NCBI RefSeq assembly: GCF_900128905.1
Contig: NZ_FQTV01000016.1
Coordinates: 1-64,000, forward strand
DNA from: Bacteroides luti
Lineage (GTDB): Bacteria > Bacteroidota > Bacteroidia > Bacteroidales > Bacteroidaceae
Length of the DNA: 64,000 nucleotides
Direction: 5' to 3'
Part shown: positions 53,963 through 62,254 of the stretch, one piece after another
Numbering within the stretch: position 1 is the stretch's first letter
How the letters are laid out: each line of letters starts with the position of its first letter
Program-made: the position numbers and the translations under genes
Notes under the pieces: generated by a model
Told to the model about the DNA's origin: nothing
The model's database searches: none
What the model saw: only the letters and a program-made list of their open reading frames with translations

Positions 53963-56900
53963 ATGACTAAACAGAAGAAATTCATCACATGTGATGGTAA
54001 TCAGGCTGCTGCACATATCTCGTATATGTTCTCAGAAGTAGCTTCGATCTATCCTATCACTCCTTCTTCGACTATGGCAGAGTACGTAGACGAATGGGCA
54101 GCAGCCGGACGTAAAAACATCTTCGGCGAAACAGTATTAGTACAGGAAATGCAATCTGAAGCAGGTGCAGCAGGTGCTGTACACGGTTCACTTCAAGCTG
54201 GTGCACTAACTACCACTTACACTGCTTCTCAGGGATTATTACTTATGATTCCTAATATGTACAAGATTGCAGGTGAATTACTACCTTGCGTATTCCACGT
54301 ATCAGCTCGTGCTTTGGCTTCACACGCTCTTTCTATCTTCGGTGACCACCAGGATGTTATGGCTTGTCGTCAGGTAGGTTTCGCGATGTTGGCAGAAGGT
54401 TCTGTACAGGAAGTTATGGACCTTGCAGCTGTAGCTCACTTAGCTACAATTAAATCACGTGTTCCATTCGTAAATTTCTTCGACGGATTCCGTACATCAC
54501 ACGAAATTCAGAAAATCGAAATGTTGGAAAATGATGATCTTGCTCACCTGATCGACAAAGAAGCTTTGGCTGAATTCCGTAACCGTTCTTTGAACCCAGA
54601 GAACCCAGTTGCACGCGGTATGGCTGAAAACCCAGATGTTTACTTCCAACACAGAGAATCATGCAACAAATTCTATGATGCAGTTCCTGAAATTGTTGAA
54701 GAATACATGAAAGAACTTTCTGAAATCACAGGACGTAAATATAGCTTGTTCGATTACTATGGAGCAGAAGATGCTGACCGTGTAATCATCGCAATGGGTT
54801 CTGCTACAGAAGCAGCTCGCGAAGCTATCGATTACTTAACTGCTCAGGGAGAAAAAGTAGGTTTGGTTGCTGTACACTTGTACCGTCCATTCTCTGCTAA
54901 GCATTTCCTTGCTGCTGTTCCTAAAACAGCTAAACGTATTGCTGTATTAGACAGAACTAAAGAACCAGGTGCAGTAGGCGAACCATTATACTTAGACGTA
55001 AAAGATTGTTTCTACGGACAAGCTGATGCTCCAGTTATCGTTGGTGGCCGTTACGGTCTTTCTTCTAAAGACACTACTCCAGCTCAGATTCTTTCTGTAT
55101 ACGAAAACCTTTCTTTGGCAATGCCTAAGAACCAATTCACAATTGGTATAGTTGACGACGTTACTTTCACTTCTCTTCCTAAGAAAGAAGAAATCGCGTT
55201 AGGCGGTGAAGGTATGTACGAAGCTAAATTCTATGGTTTGGGAGCTGATGGTACTGTAGGTGCTAACAAGAACTCTGTTAAGATTATCGGTGATAATACT
55301 AACAAGCACTGTCAGGCTTACTTCTCTTACGACTCAAAGAAATCAGGAGGTTTCACTTGTTCACACCTTCGTTTCGGTGATACTCCTATCCGTTCTACAT
55401 ATTTGGTAAATACTCCAAACTTCGTAGCTTGCCATGTTCAGGCATACCTTCGTATGTATGATGTAACTCGTGGTTTGCGTGAAAATGGTACATTCCTTCT
55501 AAACACTATCTGGAGTGAAGAAGAATTAGCTAAACATTTGCCAAACAACGTAAAACGTTATTTCGCACAAAAGAATATTTCTGTTTACTATATCAACGCT
55601 ACACAGATTGCTCAGGAAATTGGTTTGGGTAACAGAACAAACACTATCCTTCAATCAGCATTCTTCCGTATCACAGGAGTTATTCCAGTTGATTTGGCTG
55701 TAGAACAAATGAAGAAATTCATTGTTAAGTCTTACGGTAAGAAAGGACAAGACATTGTTGACAAGAACAATGCAGCTGTTGACCGTGGTGGTGAATACAA
55801 GAAATTGACTATCGATCCTGCATGGGCTACTCTTGCTGACGAAGATGCAGCAGCTTCAACAGCTCCTGAATTCGTAGAAAAAGTAGTTAAGGTAATCAAC
55901 GCTCAGAATGGTGATGATCTTCCAGTATCTACATTCGTTGGTATCGAAGACGGTACATGGCAACAAGGTACTGCTACTTACGAAAAACGTGGTGTAGCTG
56001 CTTTTGTTCCAGAATGGAATTCAGAAAACTGTATCCAGTGTAACAAGTGTGCTTACGTTTGTCCTCACGCTTCTATCCGTCCATTCGTACTTGATGAAGC
56101 AGAACAAGCTGCAGCTCCTTTCACTGATATGTTGAAAGCTACCGGAAAAGTATTCGACGGTATGAAGTTCCGTATCCAGGTTGACGTACTTGACTGTCTT
56201 GGTTGTGGTAACTGTGTTGATGTATGTCCAGGTAACAAACAAGGCAAAGCTCTTAAGATGGCAGCTCTTGAAGGTCAGCTTCCACAAGCTCCAAACTGGG
56301 AATATGTTGCAAGCAAAGTTAAGAGCAAACAGCACCTGGTTAATATAAACGCTAACGTGAAGAACTCACAATTCGCAACTCCATTGTTCGAATTCTCTGG
56401 TGCTTGTTCTGGTTGTGGTGAAACTCCTTACGTTAAATTGTTAACTCAATTATTTGGTGATCGTCAAATGATTGCTAATGCAACAGGATGTTCTTCAATC
56501 TACTCTGGTTCAGTTCCATCAACTCCTTATACAACTAACGAAGAAGGTCACGGACCAGCATGGGCTAACTCATTATTCGAAGACTTCGCTGAATTCGGTA
56601 TGGGTATGACTCTTGCAGTTGATAAGATGCGTGATCGTCTTGTTGACTTGATGACTAAAGGTCAGACTTGCGACTGCTGTTCAGACGAACTGAAAGGTTT
56701 GTTCACTGAATGGATTTCCGACAAAGACAACACAGAACGTTCTATCGAGCTTGAAGCTAAGATTACTCCACTTGTAAAAGCTTGCGATTGCGATATCTGC
56801 AAAGAAATTGCTTCTCTAAGCAAATTCTTAATCAAGAAATCTCAATGGATTATCGGTGGTGACGGTGCTTCTTACGATATCGGCTTCGGTGGTTTGGATC

Positions 56901-57511
56901 ACGTACTCGCTTCTGGTAAGAACGTAAATATCCTTGTTCTTGATACTGAAGTTTACTCAAATACTGGTGGTCAGTCATCTAAAGCAACTCCAGTTGGAGC
57001 TATTGCTAAGTTTGCTGCTGCAGGTAAGAGAGTTCGTAAGAAAGACCTTGGATTAATCGCTTCTACATACGGTTATGTATATTGCGCACAAATCGCTATG
57101 GGTGCTGACCAGGCTCAAACATTGAAAGCTATCCGCGAAGCTGAAGCTTATGACGGACCTTCAATCGTTATCGCTTACTCACCATGTATCAACCACGGTT
57201 TGAAAGCCGGTATGGGTAAAGCACAAGCTGAACAGGCTGCTGCAGTAGAATGCGGTTACTGGCACTTGTGGAGATACAATCCTGCATTGGAAGCTGAAGG
57301 ACAAAATCCATTTACATTGGATTCTAAAGCTCCAAACTGGGATAACTTCCAAAACTTCCTGAAAGGTGAAGTTCGTTATGCTTCATTGGCAAAACAATAT
57401 CCTGCTGAAGCTGGTGAATTGTTCCAGGCTGCTCAGGACAACGCTAAGTGGAGATATAACAACTACAAGCGTTTGGCTAAGCAACAATGGGGTGTTGAGC
57501 AAGAAGACTAA
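53963..57511 (+). CDS. nifJ: Pyruvate:ferredoxin (flavodoxin) oxidoreductase
   Basis: An 1182-residue homodimeric-type PFOR, usual length about 1170-1200. The N-terminal pyruvate domain is CDGNQAAAHISYMFSEVASIYPITPSSTMAEY near 9-40. The gamma domain has GACSGCG near 812 for thiamine diphosphate with GDGASYDIGFGGLDHVL near 967. Two 4Fe-4S motifs are CIQCNKCAYVCPH near 690 and CLGCGNCVDVCPG near 745. It splits pyruvate to acetyl-CoA, CO2 and reduced ferredoxin in anaerobes. Codon use looks optimised for high expression. It ends in a terminator. Confidence 0.97.
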   Translation: MTKQKKFITCDGNQAAAHISYMFSEVASIYPITPSSTMAEYVDEWAAAGRKNIFGETVLVQEMQSEAGAAGAVHGSLQAGALTTTYTASQGLLLMIPNMYKIAGELLPCVFHVSARALASHALSIFGDHQDVMACRQVGFAMLAEGSVQEVMDLAAVAHLATIKSRVPFVNFFDGFRTSHEIQKIEMLENDDLAHLIDKEALAEFRNRSLNPENPVARGMAENPDVYFQHRESCNKFYDAVPEIVEEYMKELSEITGRKYSLFDYYGAEDADRVIIAMGSATEAAREAIDYLTAQGEKVGLVAVHLYRPFSAKHFLAAVPKTAKRIAVLDRTKEPGAVGEPLYLDVKDCFYGQADAPVIVGGRYGLSSKDTTPAQILSVYENLSLAMPKNQFTIGIVDDVTFTSLPKKEEIALGGEGMYEAKFYGLGADGTVGANKNSVKIIGDNTNKHCQAYFSYDSKKSGGFTCSHLRFGDTPIRSTYLVNTPNFVACHVQAYLRMYDVTRGLRENGTFLLNTIWSEEELAKHLPNNVKRYFAQKNISVYYINATQIAQEIGLGNRTNTILQSAFFRITGVIPVDLAVEQMKKFIVKSYGKKGQDIVDKNNAAVDRGGEYKKLTIDPAWATLADEDAAASTAPEFVEKVVKVINAQNGDDLPVSTFVGIEDGTWQQGTATYEKRGVAAFVPEWNSENCIQCNKCAYVCPHASIRPFVLDEAEQAAAPFTDMLKATGKVFDGMKFRIQVDVLDCLGCGNCVDVCPGNKQGKALKMAALEGQLPQAPNWEYVASKVKSKQHLVNINANVKNSQFATPLFEFSGACSGCGETPYVKLLTQLFGDRQMIANATGCSSIYSGSVPSTPYTTNEEGHGPAWANSLFEDFAEFGMGMTLAVDKMRDRLVDLMTKGQTCDCCSDELKGLFTEWISDKDNTERSIELEAKITPLVKACDCDICKEIASLSKFLIKKSQWIIGGDGASYDIGFGGLDHVLASGKNVNILVLDTEVYSNTGGQSSKATPVGAIAKFAAAGKRVRKKDLGLIASTYGYVYCAQIAMGADQAQTLKAIREAEAYDGPSIVIAYSPCINHGLKAGMGKAQAEQAAAVECGYWHLWRYNPALEAEGQNPFTLDSKAPNWDNFQNFLKGEVRYASLAKQYPAEAGELFQAAQDNAKWRYNNYKRLAKQQWGVEQED

Positions 57512-57533
57512 TTTAAATTAGCTCTATTATAAG

Positions 57534-57569
57534 AAAAGGGACTGTCCTACTTTTTGGACAGCCCCTTTT
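57534..57569 (+). terminator. nifJ terminator
   Basis: AAAAGGGACTGTCC pairs with GGACAGCCCCTTTT (one mismatch), with an 8-nt loop and a terminal T run. It lies 22 bp after the nifJ stop. Confidence 0.85.
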
Positions 57570-57688
57570 ATATTTAATAAGTATACTTTCGGATATTTTT
57601 CAAACAGTTATTTTTAGTTTGCAACTGTCCGATAAAACTTATGCTTTCACCTATTTTATAAGAATGTTGTTGACAGAAATAAATTTGT

Positions 57689-58591
57689 TTAAAGAACAAA
57701 ATTAGGATCAGTTTGTCTACTCTCCCTGTATTGACGTGGAGATATCCCAGTGTGTTGTTTAAAATATTTGCCAAAAAATGACTGGTTTGCAAAGTTTAGC
57801 TCATCTGATATTTGTTGAATTGTTTTTTCCGTTGATCTAAGCATTACTTTAGCTTCAAGAACAATATAGGTCTCGATCCATTCACTTGCTAATCTTCCAG
57901 TGGCCTCTTTTATCGAATTTGAAAAATGTTTGGAATCCAAATTAAGCTTTTCAGCGTAAAATGTGACACTTCTGCTTATCTTGTAGCTTTTGGAAAGCTC
58001 CGTCATAAAAGCTTTAAAAATTTCCTCTTTTCTTGTTCTTTTTAAATGTTCCAGTGGATGATTTTTTTCATAGATTGCACTAATCTCATGACAAATAGCA
58101 TGTAACAAGCCTCGAACTATTTCTTTTCTGTCTGATAAATTCTCCATTCTAACTTTTCTAGCCAAAAGAGAATGATATTCAAGTAGTGAAGATAAATCAT
58201 CTGAATTCAGGTTTACGAAAGGATTGTCCATTATACGCAATAGAAATGGGACAATATTTCGTGTGCCTTTAACAGAGTCTTCAAGGAATTCTGGAGACAT
58301 AGAAATGCATTTAACAGTAAAGTCTTCACTATAGTTAAAAAACTGTATTATTTTTCCGGGAGTAATTATAAATAAATCGTTCTCTTTAAAATTATTATTC
58401 TTCAAGTTTATGCTCAATTCACTATTTCCTTTTATACATATAAGAAAACTTACACTATCAGCTTTACATGGATGATCCACAATCGGCATGTCAGCACTTG
58501 TGAAAATAACAAATTCATCACCAATAAAATTTGTAGGTAGTTGACTTTTCACAAATTCAATATCCTTTCTTTTTCGGTGATCGAAATTCAT
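57689..58591 (-). CDS. AraC-family transcriptional regulator (copy 1)
   Basis: A 300-residue regulator. The N-terminal cupin-like effector domain (DNPFVNLNSDD and similar) precedes a C-terminal AraC HTH: SVTFYAEKLNLDSKHFSNSIKEATG then TIQQISDELNFANQSFFGKYFKQHTGISPRQYRES. The effector is unknown. It is paralogous to the adjacent regulator and of the same length, and is divergent from nothing close on its left. Its -7 element TATATTTG is at 58625-58618 (minus strand), just upstream of the ATG. Together with copy 2 it flanks the efflux operon and may control it. Confidence 0.88.
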   Translation of the reverse strand: MNFDHRKRKDIEFVKSQLPTNFIGDEFVIFTSADMPIVDHPCKADSVSFLICIKGNSELSINLKNNNFKENDLFIITPGKIIQFFNYSEDFTVKCISMSPEFLEDSVKGTRNIVPFLLRIMDNPFVNLNSDDLSSLLEYHSLLARKVRMENLSDRKEIVRGLLHAICHEISAIYEKNHPLEHLKRTRKEEIFKAFMTELSKSYKISRSVTFYAEKLNLDSKHFSNSIKEATGRLASEWIETYIVLEAKVMLRSTEKTIQQISDELNFANQSFFGKYFKQHTGISPRQYRESRQTDPNFVL

Positions 58592-58617
58592 ATTTATTTA
58601 ATTTTGCTGTTATTTCG

Positions 58618-58625
58618 CAAATATA
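58618..58625 (-). promoter_or_regulatory. -7 element of AraC copy 1
   Basis: TATATTTG on the minus strand, an exact consensus match 27 bp before the ATG. A matching element precedes copy 2. No clear -33. Confidence 0.55.
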
Positions 58626-58743
58626 GTAAATTCCGCTGAATTATTTCTTTGTATTTCGATGTTACTATTGCACTCGTTGCTGATATTTTTTATGGAGAGG
58701 CATAATTTTCTTTCATTTTTATATAAATCTATTTGTATTATTT

Positions 58744-59646
58744 TTAAATAGATATTGAATCGAGTTCTCTGCTAATTTTGTATTTACTAGGAGATATTCC
58801 AGTATGCTGCTTAAAATACTTTCCAAAAAAAGATTGATTTGGAAAATTTAATTCATATGTAATTTGTTGAATTGTTTTATATGAGGTTTTAAGTAGAACT
58901 TTGGCCTCAAGAATAACATAGTTGTCAATCCATTCGCTTGCAGATTTGCCACTTATTTCTTTTACTATTTTAGACAAATGTTTAGAACTCAACCTAAGTT
59001 TATCTGCGTAGAATGAAATACTTCTGCTTATTTTATAATTTTGTTCAACTTCATATAAAAATAGCTCAAGGATCTCTTCTTTTCTTGTTTTTTTTGTGTA
59101 TTTTGATATTTGATGATTTTCATAGATGGAACTAACCTCACAACATAATATTTGTAAGAGTCCTTGTGCTATTCCTCTTCTATATTTTGTATTATTGGGT
59201 TTAATTTTTTGCAATGCAAAAGTATATAGATCTATAATTGAATTTAATTCATCATCATGAAGAACTATACATGGTTTTTTTATTATTTGCAGCATAAGAG
59301 CTACTTTGTTTTGTATATTTTTAACAGATTCTTCAGCAAACCTCTGTGATACAACAAAGCAATGAATTCGCAGATCTTCACTTTTAGTATTAAATTGTAC
59401 AATTTGATTTGGTGATATTAATAAAAGACTATTTTCTTCTAAAATTACTTTTTTAAGATTGATACTGAATTCTACATATCCTCCTAAGCAAAGAATAAAG
59501 GCAATATTCTCAATCCTAAATGGATTTTTTAAAAGCGATAAATTATAAGGATTATCAAAGGTTACAAATTCTTCGGATAAGATATTTACTGAGATATGAG
59601 CTCTCATAAAATCGAATCGGTCTTCTTTAAACTGGCTATACTTCAT
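58744..59646 (-). CDS. AraC-family transcriptional regulator (copy 2)
   Basis: Also 300 residues, closely similar to copy 1 in layout: SISFYADKLRLSSKHLSKIVKEISGK then TIQQITYELNFPNQSFFGKYFKQHTGISPSKYK. The shared strings TIQQI, NQSFFGKYFKQHTGISP and SEWI show a recent or strongly constrained duplication. The N-terminal parts differ more, so they may sense different effectors. It is divergent from the TolC-type gene (150 bp gap), the usual layout for a local regulator of a drug-efflux operon. Confidence 0.88.
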   Translation of the reverse strand: MKYSQFKEDRFDFMRAHISVNILSEEFVTFDNPYNLSLLKNPFRIENIAFILCLGGYVEFSINLKKVILEENSLLLISPNQIVQFNTKSEDLRIHCFVVSQRFAEESVKNIQNKVALMLQIIKKPCIVLHDDELNSIIDLYTFALQKIKPNNTKYRRGIAQGLLQILCCEVSSIYENHQISKYTKKTRKEEILELFLYEVEQNYKISRSISFYADKLRLSSKHLSKIVKEISGKSASEWIDNYVILEAKVLLKTSYKTIQQITYELNFPNQSFFGKYFKQHTGISPSKYKISRELDSISI

Positions 59647-59674
59647 TTTTTATATTATTTAGAGATATTGTCTG

Positions 59675-59682
59675 CAAATATA
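59675..59682 (-). promoter_or_regulatory. -7 element of AraC copy 2
   Basis: TATATTTG on the minus strand, 29 bp before the ATG, within the gap shared with the efflux operon. It is preceded by GC as in copy 1. Confidence 0.55.
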
Positions 59683-59796
59683 TCTGCATTCTCTAATATA
59701 TGAATAGCATACAGACTTTTGGACTAATGAAACTGTTAGACAGAACTTTTAACGGTGTAAAAAACATCAGATATTTGCGCTGTTAAATAATTGAAT

Positions 59797-61146
59797 ATGA
59801 TGAGAATAAAAGAACAAATTTTTAGAAACTTATTATTGTACGCACTTTTGTTATTTGCAACAGGTGTTTATGCCCAAGAATCTTGTGGTTTGGAGTATTG
59901 CGTTGAAACTGCTTTAAAGAACAGTTTACAGTTAAAATCAGATAATAATACCTTGGCAAAGTATAAAGCGTCAGTTGGTCAGGTTAGAAGTGAATTGTTG
60001 CCAAGAGTTAATGCTGTAGGAACTTATCAGTATAGTTTTGATATACAGACTCAAATGATTCCTGCTGAAATGTTTGGAGGGCTTTCTGGTACTTATAAGG
60101 AGGCAAGATTGGGTGTAAATCAAAATAAGTCGGAGAGTTTGCAGGCAAGTCAGACTCTTTACAATGCACCTTTATTGATTTCTCTAAAGATAGCTAAAGC
60201 TACAGTTAATCTTGAATGTTTGCAGATTCAAGGAACTAAAGAAGATCTGATTTATAATGTATCAGCAACTTATTACAATATTCAGTCTATATTAAAACAA
60301 GAACAATTGGTGGAAAATAACCTCAGAAGTATGAATTCACTGGTTGAAATAACAGATAGGTTGTATAAATCAGGGTTGGCTACAGCAACAGATGCTAACA
60401 GACTTACAGTATCCAGAGATAACACAAGCGCTAATCTTCGCAAGCTTCGAAATAATAAAGAGAAAATGTACAATCTGCTGAAGATCTTGATGAATATCCC
60501 AATTGATAGTAATATTCAGATAAAAGAATTTCAAGAGAACAAATCAAGTTTGGTAGAGCCTTTTCTGCCTGTTTCGAATCCAATGTTAAAAACGAATTAT
60601 TTGCAGGTGGCTCAAGGTAAACAAATTGCTGAGATGCAACTTAAAAGTATCAAATCTAGTTATTTACCATCTTTATCATTTTCAGGAAGTTATGGGTATT
60701 CGGCATTTTATAATAATGCCAATCCGATGAAAAACCTGAATGACAAATGGTATAAATCATCTTATATCGGTGTTCAACTAAATATCCCTGTTTTTGATGG
60801 CTTCAGTAAGAAATATCAGATTCATCAGAAGAAAGCGGAAATTAAAAACTATGAAATTCAAGGTGAGCAGATATTACAGCAAAATAGTAAAGAGATGGCT
60901 GATGCTTATGCCGATTTGAAAAGCAATTATACAAGCTTAGATACTCAGAAGCGTAGTTTAGAATTAGCACAAAAAGTTTCGGATGATATAAATAATCAAT
61001 ATAAAAGTGGTCTCGTAAAAATGTCTGAGGTGATTAACTCTCAAATAGAACTGGTTACTGCTCAGAATAATTATGTAGATGCTTTAATTAGTATTAAACA
61101 AGCAGAACTTAACTTGAGCAAAGCAGCCGGAACGTTAATGAAATAA
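59797..61146 (+). CDS. TolC-family outer-membrane efflux channel
   Basis: About 449 residues from the ATG at 59797 (the TTG at 59791 is not needed). The signal peptide ends GVYAQ. The outer-membrane efflux family pattern follows: SCGLEYCVETALKNSLQLKSDNNTL, LPRVNAVGTYQYS, and the second repeat YLPSLSFSGSYGYSAF and IGVQLNIPVFDGFSKKYQI. Two long coiled-coil hairpins are implied by repeated helices. It forms the outer-membrane exit duct of a tripartite pump with the next two genes. It is divergent from AraC copy 2. Confidence 0.9.
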   Translation: MMRIKEQIFRNLLLYALLLFATGVYAQESCGLEYCVETALKNSLQLKSDNNTLAKYKASVGQVRSELLPRVNAVGTYQYSFDIQTQMIPAEMFGGLSGTYKEARLGVNQNKSESLQASQTLYNAPLLISLKIAKATVNLECLQIQGTKEDLIYNVSATYYNIQSILKQEQLVENNLRSMNSLVEITDRLYKSGLATATDANRLTVSRDNTSANLRKLRNNKEKMYNLLKILMNIPIDSNIQIKEFQENKSSLVEPFLPVSNPMLKTNYLQVAQGKQIAEMQLKSIKSSYLPSLSFSGSYGYSAFYNNANPMKNLNDKWYKSSYIGVQLNIPVFDGFSKKYQIHQKKAEIKNYEIQGEQILQQNSKEMADAYADLKSNYTSLDTQKRSLELAQKVSDDINNQYKSGLVKMSEVINSQIELVTAQNNYVDALISIKQAELNLSKAAGTLMK

Positions 61147-61166
61147 TAATTTAAAATATAACAATA

Positions 61167-62219
61167 ATGAAAAAATTGAATCTTATAATTATAGTAGTTG
61201 TTCTTTTAGTCTTGTTTCTCATAGTATGGGCATTAAAAGCAAACCAAAAAGATGTGCAAAGTAATATTTATCATAAAGATTTAAATTCTGCAGCGACTGT
61301 TCAGGTTGACACAGTAAAAACTTCGGAGTTTACAGAGTCGGTATGTTATCTTGGAACGTTTTCTCCTCAACGAGAAGTAACAATTTCTAGCCAAACTTTG
61401 GGAAAGGTTATTAAAGTAGGAGTAGAAGAAGGAAGTCATGTTGTTGCAGGAGCTCTAATAGTTCAGCTAGATATAGATGTTCTGAAAGCTCAGTTGAATT
61501 CGGCAAAAGCAAGTTACGATAATGCTTCAATTACTCTAAAACGTCTGGAAGAAGCTAAAGATGGTGTGACTCAGGTGCAGATTGATAATGCCCGCACACA
61601 ATTATTGTCTGCCAAATATCAGCTTGACCTATTAAAAAAGCAAATTAGCATGGGGACTATAAAAGCTCCTTTTAGTGGAATTATTACATTGAAAAATTTC
61701 GATTTGGGTGCCGTCGTATCCCCTGGAACTCCAATAGTTGAATTAACTGATATAAGTAGACTGAAGCTAGAAATAAATATTCCAGAAAAGGATCTGTTTC
61801 GCTTTATTAAAGGACAGAAAGTAGCAATTGCTACAGATGTTTATCCAGGTGTGACTTTTGAAGGTAGAACATTGTTTATTTCTAGCAAAGCAGATGCTTC
61901 ACATAATTATGCAATAAAAATATTAATACAAAACAGTACAAAAAATCCATTAAAAGCTGGGATGTATGGACGAGCTTTCTTTGATGAGACTATGTCTGAA
62001 AGTTCAATTAGTATCCCTCGATCTGCTTTAATAGGCTCTACTAAAAAGCCACAGGTTTTTGTTGTAGAAAATAGAGTCGCACATTTACGTGATATACAAA
62101 TAGGAATGAGCAATGATACACATATACAGATTTTAAGAGGATTAAAAGAAAATGAAATAGTAGTTAAAGGGGGAATTGTGAATTTATCCGATGGAGTAAA
62201 AGTAAGAATAGCTCAATAA
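61167..62219 (+). CDS. RND efflux membrane-fusion (periplasmic adaptor) protein
   Basis: 350 residues with an N-terminal membrane anchor (IIIVVVLLVLFLIVWAL). The family layout is visible: the first lipoyl half VTISSQTLGKVIKVGVEEGSHVVAGALIVQLD near 71-102, a coiled-coil hairpin (LNSAKASYDNASITLKRLEEAKDG), the second lipoyl half GTIKAPFSGIITLKNFDLGAVVSPGTPIVEL, and barrel and MP domains to the end. It bridges the RND pump and the TolC-type channel. It sits 20 bp after the channel gene and 35 bp before the RND gene. Confidence 0.92.
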   Translation: MKKLNLIIIVVVLLVLFLIVWALKANQKDVQSNIYHKDLNSAATVQVDTVKTSEFTESVCYLGTFSPQREVTISSQTLGKVIKVGVEEGSHVVAGALIVQLDIDVLKAQLNSAKASYDNASITLKRLEEAKDGVTQVQIDNARTQLLSAKYQLDLLKKQISMGTIKAPFSGIITLKNFDLGAVVSPGTPIVELTDISRLKLEINIPEKDLFRFIKGQKVAIATDVYPGVTFEGRTLFISSKADASHNYAIKILIQNSTKNPLKAGMYGRAFFDETMSESSISIPRSALIGSTKKPQVFVVENRVAHLRDIQIGMSNDTHIQILRGLKENEIVVKGGIVNLSDGVKVRIAQ

Positions 62220-62254
62220 TTGGATATAGCTAAATAATTTAAATAATAGAAAAT

